Below, one piece after another: positions 1 to 6,497 of a DNA stretch of 6,558 bases. The stretch covers positions 1 to 6,558 of the forward strand of contig JAPYWT010000142.1 of assembly GCA_028276215.1 (NCBI GenBank), written 5' to 3'. The position numbers and the translations under genes are program-made. Numbering within the stretch: the stretch's first letter is position 1; every line of letters begins with the position of its first letter. The stretch comes from Thermoflexus sp. (GTDB taxonomy: Bacteria > Chloroflexota > Anaerolineae > B4-G1 > DUEL01). The notes beneath the pieces are model-generated. The model had not been told where the DNA came from. It made no database searches and saw only the letters and a list, made by a program, of their open reading frames with translations.

Positions 1-55
1 CTTTCACCGCTCATTATTTGAAGCTGCTCATGACGTGAAGGGTTTCTTCTCGTCC

Positions 56-92
56 CTTCGTGTCCTTTTTGGGCACTTCGTGCCCTTGTGGT
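56..92. repeat. Degenerate tandem copies of a short intergenic repeat (left flank)
   Basis: Two imperfect copies of a 17-bp motif lie 20 bp apart, at 56-72 and 76-92, and match at 13 of 17 positions. The second copy, CTTCGTGCCCTTGTGGT, differs at only two positions from the reverse complement of 6498-6514 at the other end of the window. Positions 71-85 form a perfect small palindrome, GGGCAC-TTC-GTGCCC. It has no following T-run on either strand, so I do not call it a terminator. Short repeats of this kind (cacaaagacacgaag and variants) are, from general knowledge, scattered between genes in several environmental bacterial lineages. Their function is unknown to me. Confidence 0.6.
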
Positions 93-154
93 AGAAATTG
101 CAGGGACTGGCGTTTTTCCCCAATTCGGGGTAAGATTATGGTCGGAGGGCAGCG
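93..154 (+). promoter_or_regulatory. Leader of the six-gene cluster; promoter not clearly visible
   Basis: This is the only sizeable non-coding stretch before the first gene, so an operon promoter would be expected here or just upstream. The best -10-like hexamer is TAAGAT at 131-136 (4 of 6 consensus matches), but no good -35 lies 16-18 bp upstream. The hexamer TTGCAG at 98-103 is 27 bp away, which is too far. A weak CCCC/GGGG stem occupies 118-130. The clear signal is the Shine-Dalgarno GGAGG at 144-148, six bases before the ATG at 155. The promoter assignment is an inference. Confidence 0.25.
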
Positions 155-523
155 ATGCGGCGGTGGTCACCGGCGCGATTTCAGGAAGAGTTGGAGCGCG
201 TCCTTCAGGCCCTGCGTTCTTATCAGCCGCAGAGGGTGATCCTTTTCGGCTCCTTCGCTCGCGGGGATGACCACGGATTGAGTGATGTAGACCTGCTCAT
301 CGTCAAAGAGACCGATCGGCCTTTCATAGAGCGAATTGGGGAAGTCCTGGCCCTCTGCGATACGGCGCTCCCGGTAGAGCCGCTGGTCTATACGCCGGAA
401 GAACTGGCCCGCATGATTGAAGAGGGAAATCCCTTCATAGAACAGGTGCTGCGGGAGGGGAAAGTCGTCTATGAATCGGAACCTGCAGGAAGCCCGTCGG
501 TGGCTATCTCAGGCCGGGTATGA
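155..523 (+). CDS. MNT-type minimal nucleotidyltransferase (MntA-like, HEPN partner)
   Basis: This 122-residue protein belongs to the minimal nucleotidyltransferases of the DNA polymerase beta superfamily. The signature GSX10DXD is intact: G32-S33, then D44-V-D46 in the run SDVDLLIV. E75, in the strand PVEPLVY, fits the third metal-binding carboxylate. Length is normal for the family; the last dozen residues, after KVVYE, look like an unstructured tail read through the start of the next gene. The ATG at 155 is chosen because GGAGG at 144-148 precedes it by six bases. In characterised type VII modules, MntA is the antitoxin and transfers AMP from ATP to a tyrosine of the HEPN toxin; the active residues here make catalysis plausible. 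It overlaps the HEPN gene by 53 bp in another frame, so the two are almost certainly co-translated. Whether this pair is a toxin-antitoxin system or a regulator of the downstream sugar genes cannot be told from sequence. Confidence 0.9.
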   Translation: MRRWSPARFQEELERVLQALRSYQPQRVILFGSFARGDDHGLSDVDLLIVKETDRPFIERIGEVLALCDTALPVEPLVYTPEELARMIEEGNPFIEQVLREGKVVYESEPAGSPSVAISGRV

Positions 524-887
524 TCTGGACGCGGCGACTCTGAATGTCCGAGAAGGTTTCGCCGCGCTGGCCTGTTTCCTGGCTCAGCAGGCCGCGGAGA
601 AGGCATTGAAAGCCTACCTCTACGCCCAGGGGGAGCGACCGGTCCTCGGACATGCTACTCATCTCCTGGTCCGCCAGTGCCAGGAATATGATCCGTCCTT
701 TGAGGCTCTGCGGGATATTTGCCGACGGCTGGACCAGTACTATATCCCGACCCGCTATCCGAATGGTCTGCCCGACGGGATTCCGCAGGAGGTGTATACC
801 CCGGACCAGGCCCAGGACGCCATCGCGGGCGCCAAACAAGTGCTGTCGCATGTCCGGGCGCGCCTTCCCCTGGAGGCTGAACAATGA
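471..887 (+). CDS. HEPN domain protein, partner of the MNT nucleotidyltransferase
   Basis: This 138-residue, mostly helical protein matches the HEPN family typified by PF05168. It has a WLxQAxYDLDAA start (residues 11-22), the hallmark helix QQAAEKALKAYL (39-50), a GHATHLL turn (60-66), YYIPTRYP (90-97) and a closing helix containing DAIAGAKQVL (116-125). HEPN proteins paired with MNT partners are often RNases with an RX4-6H motif near the last helices, as in RX4HXY toxins. No such motif is visible in the C-terminal half: R95 is followed by YPNGLPDG with no histidine in range. R56-PVLG-H61 has the right spacing but lies in the loop before helix 3, so it is probably coincidental. The protein may therefore be non-nucleolytic or use other residues. 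The ATG at 471 follows a GGGAGGGG tract (453-460) by ten bases. The stop overlaps the next start as ATGA (884-887). Confidence 0.88.
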   Translation: MNRNLQEARRWLSQAGYDLDAATLNVREGFAALACFLAQQAAEKALKAYLYAQGERPVLGHATHLLVRQCQEYDPSFEALRDICRRLDQYYIPTRYPNGLPDGIPQEVYTPDQAQDAIAGAKQVLSHVRARLPLEAEQ

Positions 888-1852
888 GAGTCCTGGTCAC
901 CGGCGGGGCGGGTTTTATCGGCTCCCATCTGGTGGACGCCCTGATGGCCCAGGGGCACGAGGTCACCGTCCTGGACAACCTCTCCGTGGGCAAAGTTGCC
1001 AACATCGCCCACCATCTGAGGAGCGAACGGTTCCGATTCATCAACGACTCCATCCTGAATACCGCCACCCTGGATCAACTGGTCCGTCAGGCCGACCTCA
1101 TCTTTCACCTGGCCGCCGTCGTCGGCGTCAAGTATGTGGTGGAAGACCCGCTGAACGCCATCATCGTCAACGTCCGGGGGACGGAGAACGTGCTGGAACT
1201 GGCCTTCAAGTACTGGGTGCGGACGGTCATCGCGTCCAGTTCCGAGGTCTACGGGAAATCCACGGAGGTCCCGCTGCGGGAGGACGGGGACCGGCTTCTG
1301 GGGCCCACCACCGTCCCTCGCTGGTCCTACTCCGACGCGAAGGCCATAGATGAGTACTTCGCCCTGGCCTACGCCCAGAAGGGGTTGCCGGTCACCGTGG
1401 TACGGTACTTCAACGCGTACGGCCCGCGCCTGGACCCGCGCGGGTATGGGAGCGTCGTCGCCCGATTCTTCACCCAGGCGCTGCGGGGTGAGCCGCTCAC
1501 CGTCTACGGGGACGGCCAGCAGACCCGCAGTTTCACCTACGTCGCCGACACGGTGCGGGGCACCATCCTGGCGGGGACGGTCCCGGAGGCCGCCGGGGAA
1601 ATCTTCAACATCGGCTCCGACCGGGAGGTCCCCATCGCCGAACTGGCGCGGCGGATTCTGGCCCTGACCGGTTCCCCGTCGGAGATCGTCTACGTTCCCT
1701 ACACCGCCGCCTACGGCCCCGATTTTGAGGAGACCCGCCGCCGGGTGCCCGACGTGCGCCGGGCGCGGGAGATTCTGGGCTTTGAGGCCGAGGTGCCTCT
1801 GGAGGAAGGATTGATGCGGACAATGGAGTGGTTCCGAAAGGAGGGGACATGA
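884..1852 (+). CDS. NAD-dependent nucleotide-sugar epimerase/dehydratase (extended SDR)
   Basis: This cytosolic 322-residue enzyme has the complete extended short-chain dehydrogenase layout and normal length. The Rossmann glycine motif TGGAGFIG is at residues 6-13, D31 follows strand 2 (VLDN) and favours NAD, and HLAA is at 75-78. The catalytic set is S118-S120 (SSSEVYG) with Y149 and K153 (YSDAK). RYFNAYGPR at 174-182 and the GDGQQTRSFTYV region (209-220) form the sugar-nucleotide side. Such enzymes interconvert or decarboxylate UDP- or GDP-sugars for surface glycans. The SEVYG and RWSY motifs recall UDP-glucuronate decarboxylase and ArnA-type members, but UDP-glucose/glucuronate 4-epimerase is equally possible, so I give no symbol. 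Start: ATG 884, with GGAGG at 872-876 seven bases upstream, sharing ATGA with the HEPN stop. The end again shares ATGA with the next ORF (1849-1852). It probably supplies a precursor to the pathway of the ligase at 3068-6487. Confidence 0.93.
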   Translation: MRVLVTGGAGFIGSHLVDALMAQGHEVTVLDNLSVGKVANIAHHLRSERFRFINDSILNTATLDQLVRQADLIFHLAAVVGVKYVVEDPLNAIIVNVRGTENVLELAFKYWVRTVIASSSEVYGKSTEVPLREDGDRLLGPTTVPRWSYSDAKAIDEYFALAYAQKGLPVTVVRYFNAYGPRLDPRGYGSVVARFFTQALRGEPLTVYGDGQQTRSFTYVADTVRGTILAGTVPEAAGEIFNIGSDREVPIAELARRILALTGSPSEIVYVPYTAAYGPDFEETRRRVPDVRRAREILGFEAEVPLEEGLMRTMEWFRKEGT

Positions 1853-2055
1853 ATACCTCAATGAAATGGGACTGGGACTCCGTTTTTGAGCGACTTCGCA
1901 CCGTCTTTCCCGAACCCCAGGCGAAGACTCTGGCCGACGTTTTTATGCTGGTGTTTCCGCCATCTCGGAGAATGACAGGGCCGCCGACCACGTCCATTCC
2001 CGAAGAGCCCGATTCCGGAGGGAGAAGCGATGAACAACTTACTGCGAAGAATTGA
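1849..2055 (+). CDS. Short ORF paralogous to the N-terminus of the next gene (possible gene remnant)
   Basis: This encodes 68 residues of unknown function. Residues 12-32 (VFERL..VFPEPQA..L) align without gaps to residues 13-33 of the coiled-coil protein starting at 2030, with 12 of 21 identical, so the two are tandem paralogues. After this head the sequence turns into a proline- and charge-rich tail (FPPSRRMTGPP onward) with no coiled coil or nuclease-like domain. That suggests a truncated or decayed copy of a once longer gene, although the frame is open and the start signal is good. AAAGGAGG at 1837-1844 lies four bases before the ATG at 1849, which also shares ATGA with the epimerase stop. 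A GTG at 1828 in frame is an alternative start but has a poorer context. The last 26 bp overlap the next gene. Translation through this ORF may serve mainly to couple ribosomes to the next start. Confidence 0.55.
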   Translation: MNTSMKWDWDSVFERLRTVFPEPQAKTLADVFMLVFPPSRRMTGPPTTSIPEEPDSGGRSDEQLTAKN

Positions 2056-2128
2056 TCGGACCCTCGTGTTTGAGCGGCTTATCTCCACCTTCCCCGAACC
2101 CCAGGCTGAAGTTCTGACGGAGGCCATC
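1882..2128 (+). repeat. Tandem paralogous segment shared by two adjacent genes
   Basis: Positions 1882-1944 and 2066-2128 encode the same 21-residue head motif, in two different genes 184 bp apart. At DNA level the core CCCGAACCCCAGGC is shared exactly between the two copies. The surrounding bases have diverged, mixing synonymous and amino-acid changes, so the duplication is not recent. The interval between the copies shows no similarity that I can see. Confidence 0.6.
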
Positions 2129-3067
2129 AGTCTGGCGGTGGAACAGGTTTGGGGAGATGTGGCCACGAAAACTGACGTGGATGAACTGAAGGAGGCCTTG
2201 CACAGACTGGCGGAGGCCCAGGCCCGCACCGATGAATCGGTCAGAGCGCTGGCCGAGGCCCAGGCCCGCACCGAGCGACGAGTAGAGGAACTGGCCGAGG
2301 CCCAGCGCCGCACCGAGCGACGAGTAGAGGAACTGGCCGAGGCCCAGCGCCGCACCGAAGAGGAGTTCCAGCGGTACCGGGAGGCCTCGGAGGCGCGCTT
2401 TGCCCGCATAGAGGCGGCGCTGGACCGGCTGGCCGAGGCTCAGGCCCGTACCGAAGAAGAGTTCCGGCGGTATCGGGAGGCCTCAGAGGCGCGCTTTGCC
2501 CGCATAGAGGCGGCGCTGGACCGGCTGGCCGAGGCCCAGGCCCGCACCGAAGAAGAGTTCCGGCGGTACCGGGAGGCCTCGGAGGCGCGCTTTGCGCGCA
2601 TAGAGGCGGCGCTGGACCGGCTGGCCGAGGCCCAGGCCCGCACCGAGCGCAAGGTAGACCAACTGGCCAGACAGGTCGGCGGGTTGAGCGAGACCATTGG
2701 CGGCGATCTGGAGGACATCGCCTACATCGTCCTCCATAAGGTGCTGGGGCGGGAATTGGGCTGGAAGGTGGGCGAACTGAAACGGGTGTGGCAGAAGTGG
2801 GATGGCCAGTTGCGGGAGGTGAACATCTTCGGCGAGGCCCACGACCCGCAGCGGCCCTCTCAGCGCATCTGGATTGTGGGAGAGGCCAAGCACAATCTGA
2901 CGATGCGGGAGGTGGAGAGGTTCGCCCGCACTGTAGAAATGGCCCGCCGCAACCTGGAGGGGGAAATCTTCCCTGTCTGTTTCTGCTACCGGGCCCGCCC
3001 CGAAGTCCAGGAACGGATTCGGGAACTGGGCTTCCGTCTGGTCTTTTCCTACGGAGAACTGGTGTAA
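2030..3067 (+). CDS. Coiled-coil repeat protein with FPEPQA head and PD-(D/E)XK-like C-terminal domain
   Basis: This is a soluble 345-residue protein with no signal peptide or membrane segment. Residues 1-45 hold the FPEPQA head. Residues 46-58 (TKTDVDELKEALH) lead into a long charged coiled coil, about 58-220, built first of three 14-residue units (LAEAQARTERRVEE type, residues 60-101) and then three 32-residue units (102-197) plus a partial one. Residues 221-345 are a compact alpha/beta domain. REVNIFGEA (262-270) followed by IWIVGEAKHNL (280-290) resembles the core of PD-(D/E)XK nuclease-fold domains, as in DUF3782-like proteins, with E285-A-K287 as the ExK motif. The usual preceding aspartate appears to be N265. 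Such proteins are common in archaea and Chloroflexota and have no established function that I know of. GGAGG at 2017-2021 lies eight bases before the ATG. The stop TAA touches the start of the ligase gene with no gap. Nuclease activity is possible but unproven; a scaffold role is an alternative. Confidence 0.88.
   Translation: MNNLLRRIDRTLVFERLISTFPEPQAEVLTEAISLAVEQVWGDVATKTDVDELKEALHRLAEAQARTDESVRALAEAQARTERRVEELAEAQRRTERRVEELAEAQRRTEEEFQRYREASEARFARIEAALDRLAEAQARTEEEFRRYREASEARFARIEAALDRLAEAQARTEEEFRRYREASEARFARIEAALDRLAEAQARTERKVDQLARQVGGLSETIGGDLEDIAYIVLHKVLGRELGWKVGELKRVWQKWDGQLREVNIFGEAHDPQRPSQRIWIVGEAKHNLTMREVERFARTVEMARRNLEGEIFPVCFCYRARPEVQERIRELGFRLVFSYGELV
2207..2332 (+). repeat. 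Three tandem 42-bp coding repeats
   Basis: Units start at 2207, 2249 and 2291, each encoding 14 residues (two heptads) beginning LAEAQ. The units at 2249 and 2291 differ by only a two-base swap, GCC to CGC, which changes alanine to arginine. The first unit has diverged in its second half. They lie inside the coiled-coil gene and lead directly, in register, into the 96-bp units. Confidence 0.9.
2333..2620 (+). repeat. Three tandem 96-bp coding repeats plus a partial fourth
   Basis: Units run 2333-2428, 2429-2524 and 2525-2620, with a partial copy from 2621. Each encodes 32 residues: a LAEAQ(A/R)RTEE start followed by an insertion with EFRRYREASEARFARIEAAL. Units 2 and 3 encode identical peptides but differ at five third-codon positions (GCT/GCC, CGT/CGC, TAT/TAC, TCA/TCG, GCC/GCG). 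Unit 1 differs from unit 3 by two residues. A 32-residue period equals three heptads plus one hendecad, which suits a continuous coiled coil. Confidence 0.93.
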
Positions 3068-6000
3068 ATGAACACCACCCGATTCAGCGCAATTCTGGAC
3101 GGCATTCTGGAGGCCGGCTGGCTGGCGGCCATTATTGTCACCCCCCTCTTCTTCAACATCTACTCCAGCCGCGTCTTTGAGCCGGATAAACTGACCACCC
3201 TGCGCTCCATCGCCCTGGTGATGGCCGCCGTCTGGCTGGCCCGCTGGATAGAGGAACGGGCCGCCGGAGGGGGACGCCTCCGCTTCTCCTGGCGCACCCC
3301 GCTGATCCTGCCCACTCTCTTCACCGTCCTGGCCTACCTGATCAGCACGGTCTTCTCCGTCGTCCCCTACACCAGTTTCTTCGGCTCCTACCAGCGGCTC
3401 CAGGGGACGTTCACCACCCTTTCCTACATCGTCATCTTCCTCATCATCCTGGACCGGATGCGCACCCGCGCGCAGGTGGACCGGTTCATCACGACGCTCA
3501 TCCTCAACAGTCTGCCCATTGCCCTCTACGGCTTCGTCCAGCACGCCCGCCGGGACCCCCTCCCCTGGGGCGGCGACGTGACCCAGCGGGTGGCCTCCAA
3601 CATGGGCAACCCCATTTTCGTCGCCGCGTATATGATTATGGCCGCGTTCCCCACACTGGCCCGCGCGGTGGACGCCTTCCGCTCCCTGCTGACGGACGAG
3701 AAGGCCGGAACTTCCGAGGTCCTGCGGGCCGCCGCCTACATCTTCATCTTCCTGGTCCAGGTCATCAGCATCTGGTACACCCACAGCCGGGGCCCGCTGA
3801 TGGGGCTGGTCTTCGGGCTGGCGGTCTGGGGGTTTCTGGGACTGCTGGCCCTGCGGCGCGCGGCCGCCCGGATGGAAGCCTCTCCGGCAGACCTGTTCGG
3901 TGACCTCCGGAACGGCATCGCCTTCGGACTGGGGAGCCTGGCCGGGGCCGGGGTGGTGGGGGCCGGGCTCTACATCACGCTGAGCGGCGTCGCGCGGGCC
4001 AACCCCTCCCTGCAGTGGGTGCCGGCCGTCGGCGCCCTGCTGGTGGTCGCCGGGGCCTGGCTGGTGTTCATCGTCAACGGGAAGGGGTGGCGCTGGCTGT
4101 GGGCCAGCGCGCTGGTCACCGTCCTCATCTTCGCCGCCGGGTTCCTGACCGTCAACCTGGCGGAGCCGGTCCACGCCTGGGCCCAGGAGCAACCCTGGAT
4201 GGGCCGTCTGGATGAAGTCCTCCAGGCCGAGACGGGCACCGGCAAGGTCCGCTCTCTCATCTGGGAGGGGGCGCTCCGCCTGATCCTGCCCCACGAGCCC
4301 ATTCAGTACCCCGCCACCACCGCCGACCCCACCGGTCACCCCGACCCGTTCAACCTCATCCGCCCGCTGGTCGGCTACGGCCCGGAGTCCATGTACGTGG
4401 CCTACAACCGCTTCTACCCGCCCCTCCTGGGCCACTACGAGTCCCGCACCGCCTCCCCCGACCGTTCCCACAACGAGACGCTGGACTCGCTGGTCATCAC
4501 GGGACTGCTGGGATTTGCGGCGTACCTCTGGCTGTTCGGCAGTCTCTTCTACTACGGCCTCTCCTGGCTGGGGTGGATTCCGGACCGGCCCCGGCGGCGG
4601 CTGTTCTTCGGATTGTTGGTGACGGGCGCGCTGGCCGCCGTCGCGGTGGTCATCCCCACCGTCGGGCCCCACTTCTTCGGGCTGGCGATTCCGGTGGGGA
4701 TGGTGCTGGGGATGCTGACGTATCTGGTCCTCTGTGGGTTCTCCGCCCCCGAATCCGCTCCGGCGGCCCACCCCGACGGGATTCTGCTCATCGGCATCCT
4801 GGCCTCCTTCGTCGCCCACCTGGTGGAGATCAACTTCGGTATCTCCATTGCCTCCACCCGGACCACGTTCTGGGGACTGGCGGGGGTTTTCGTTCTCCTG
4901 GGCATCCAGGGGATTGCGGAGCGGGAGGAGCGGCCCGTCGCGCCGCAGACGGCGCCGTCCCCCCAACCGAAAGGGAAAAAGCGGCGGCGCCGACCGGTCA
5001 CGCCCCCGCAGAAGCCGTCCTCCGCGGTCCCCACCTGGCTCTGGCCTGCACTGGGGTCGGCCCTCATCGGCGCGCTGATCCTGGGGACGCTCTCCTACGA
5101 CTTTGTCAACAACATTGAACGGCTCACCAATCCCGGACAGATTTTCTGGCGTTCGCTGACGGTGGTCGCCATTGGCGGCCCGCCCCGGCAGTCCCTGGGC
5201 ATCCTGCTGGTCTTCGGCATGGCCTGGGGGATGACGGCGCTCCTGGCCGTCACCCAGATGGCCCGGCGGGGGGCCTTCGGGGAGCGCCGGGAGGATGCCG
5301 GGCTGGCGGCCGTCGTCATCCTTCTGGTCTCCCTGGCGGTGGGGCTGACCTTCGGTCTGCTCCTGGCCGGGCGCCACGCCGCCGTCCTGCGGATAACCGT
5401 TCAGAACATCAACGACCTCCTGCGGATGGCCGAGTATATCGCCGGGCAGATTGGGGCCTACTACGGTTTCCTGGCCACGGTGATTCTTCTGGGCGGACTG
5501 GCGCTGAGCGGGGAGCGGTGGATGCCCAAACGGTGGGGCACGGCCTGGGGGCCGGTGGCGCTGGCCGTCCTGCTGCCGCTGGCCGTCCTCAGCGCCCTGC
5601 AGGCCAACCTGCGCCCCATTCGCGCCGACATCATCTACAAGCAGGCCGACCCGTGGGACCGGCAGGGGCAGTGGGGAGCGGCCGTCCCCCACTACCAGCG
5701 GGCCGTCCAACTGGCTCCCCACGAGGACTTCTACTACCTATACCTGGGCCGCGCGCTGTTGGAGGCGGCGTCGGGCACCACCGACACCGCCCAGCAGGAG
5801 GCAATCCTGCGGGAGACGGAACGGGTGTTGCTGATGGCGCAGGCGCTGAGCCCTCTCAACACCGACCATTCGGCCAACCTGGCCCGGATGTACCAGCGCT
5901 GGGCCGACCTGCCCGCCGGGCAGTCGCAGCGGGAGACGCTCCTGAATCTGGCCTCCCGGTACTACGAAGTGGCCACGTCGCTCAGCCCCAATAACCCCAT

Positions 6001-6487
6001 TCTCTGGAACCAGTGGGCGACCCTCTACCTCTACGGCCTGAAAGACGAGGACGGCTTCTGGCAGCGGATCAACCGTTCGCTGGAGGTGGACGACGGTTTT
6101 GAGCAGACCTGGCTCATTATCGGGGACGTCCGGGCGATGAAGGGGGACCTGGCAGGGGCGGCGGAGGCGTACCGCAAGGCGCTGGAGATTGTGCCCGCTA
6201 TGCCCCAGGTGTGGAACGCGCTGGCGCGGGTCTATCTGCAGCAGGGACAGAACGACGCGGCGGTGGAGGCGCTGAACCGTTCTCTGGAACTGGAACCCCA
6301 GGGGGCCTGGGCGTGGGACGCCCACCGGCTGCTGGCGATCGCCTACTATCAGATGGGGGCCCCGGAGATGGCGCTGGCGGAGGCCCAGACCGCGCTCCAG
6401 ATGGCCCCGGAGGACCAGAAACCGGCCATAGAGCAACTGCTGGGGCAACTGCAACCCTCTTCCCCGATCACCGGCGGGACGCCGTGA
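3068..6487 (+). CDS. O-antigen ligase/polymerase family (Wzy_C-like) membrane protein with C-terminal TPR repeats
   Basis: This is a 1139-residue inner-membrane protein. Residues 12-363 contain about eleven hydrophobic segments. THSRGPL at 238-244 (R241) matches the conserved SRG arginine of the WaaL/Wzy_C family. An extramembrane loop (about 364-470) carries VGYGPES (435-441) and SHNETLD (467-473), where H468 fits the family's conserved histidine. More membrane segments follow (about 476-617), then a basic, proline-rich linker with KKRRRR (637-642), and four or five further segments (656-844). The tail has TPR units at about 860-895, 1011-1044, 1045-1078 and 1081-1114; the region between is also helical. 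The family joins or polymerises undecaprenyl-linked glycans onto an acceptor outside the cytoplasmic membrane. Fusion to TPRs is known in related proteins and may recruit partners. The substrate is unknown. The ATG at 3068 abuts the previous TAA; a weak GGAG at 3053-3056 implies translational coupling. At over twice the usual ligase length it is large but appears intact. Confidence 0.85.
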   Translation: MNTTRFSAILDGILEAGWLAAIIVTPLFFNIYSSRVFEPDKLTTLRSIALVMAAVWLARWIEERAAGGGRLRFSWRTPLILPTLFTVLAYLISTVFSVVPYTSFFGSYQRLQGTFTTLSYIVIFLIILDRMRTRAQVDRFITTLILNSLPIALYGFVQHARRDPLPWGGDVTQRVASNMGNPIFVAAYMIMAAFPTLARAVDAFRSLLTDEKAGTSEVLRAAAYIFIFLVQVISIWYTHSRGPLMGLVFGLAVWGFLGLLALRRAAARMEASPADLFGDLRNGIAFGLGSLAGAGVVGAGLYITLSGVARANPSLQWVPAVGALLVVAGAWLVFIVNGKGWRWLWASALVTVLIFAAGFLTVNLAEPVHAWAQEQPWMGRLDEVLQAETGTGKVRSLIWEGALRLILPHEPIQYPATTADPTGHPDPFNLIRPLVGYGPESMYVAYNRFYPPLLGHYESRTASPDRSHNETLDSLVITGLLGFAAYLWLFGSLFYYGLSWLGWIPDRPRRRLFFGLLVTGALAAVAVVIPTVGPHFFGLAIPVGMVLGMLTYLVLCGFSAPESAPAAHPDGILLIGILASFVAHLVEINFGISIASTRTTFWGLAGVFVLLGIQGIAEREERPVAPQTAPSPQPKGKKRRRRPVTPPQKPSSAVPTWLWPALGSALIGALILGTLSYDFVNNIERLTNPGQIFWRSLTVVAIGGPPRQSLGILLVFGMAWGMTALLAVTQMARRGAFGERREDAGLAAVVILLVSLAVGLTFGLLLAGRHAAVLRITVQNINDLLRMAEYIAGQIGAYYGFLATVILLGGLALSGERWMPKRWGTAWGPVALAVLLPLAVLSALQANLRPIRADIIYKQADPWDRQGQWGAAVPHYQRAVQLAPHEDFYYLYLGRALLEAASGTTDTAQQEAILRETERVLLMAQALSPLNTDHSANLARMYQRWADLPAGQSQRETLLNLASRYYEVATSLSPNNPILWNQWATLYLYGLKDEDGFWQRINRSLEVDDGFEQTWLIIGDVRAMKGDLAGAAEAYRKALEIVPAMPQVWNALARVYLQQGQNDAAVEALNRSLELEPQGAWAWDAHRLLAIAYYQMGAPEMALAEAQTALQMAPEDQKPAIEQLLGQLQPSSPITGGTP

Positions 6488-6497
6488 CGTGTAATTC

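Noticed and set aside
37..70. Possible intrinsic terminator of an upstream gene (GAAGGG 37-42 with CCCTTC 54-59, T-run 66-70)
   Set aside because: The stem is only 6 bp with an 11-base loop, and the T-run starts six bases after it, so the match to a Rho-independent terminator is poor.
71..85. Perfect GGGCAC/GTGCCC palindrome as an operator
   Set aside because: It lies within the degenerate repeat unit and has a three-base loop. Nothing ties it to a regulator in this window.
88..270. 60-residue + strand frame starting inside the left repeat
   Set aside because: It overlaps the MNT gene in another frame and has no Shine-Dalgarno or family resemblance.
636..653. R56-X4-H61 in the HEPN protein as the catalytic RX4-6H motif
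   Set aside because: It lies in the loop before the third helix rather than in the C-terminal helical region where the active motif of HEPN RNases is found.
755..1861. 368-residue open frame on the - strand
   Set aside because: It is antisense to the complete epimerase gene, has no domain pattern and has no plausible ribosome site that I could see.
2207..2683. Possible CRISPR-like or non-coding tandem array
   Set aside because: The units are contiguous with no spacers, are multiples of three, stay in frame and encode a coiled coil.
2483..5722. 1079-residue open frame on the - strand
   Set aside because: It lies antisense to two well-supported genes. Its translation is dominated by G, P, Q, D and R with no recognisable domain, and it arises from the strong third-position GC bias of the + strand genes.
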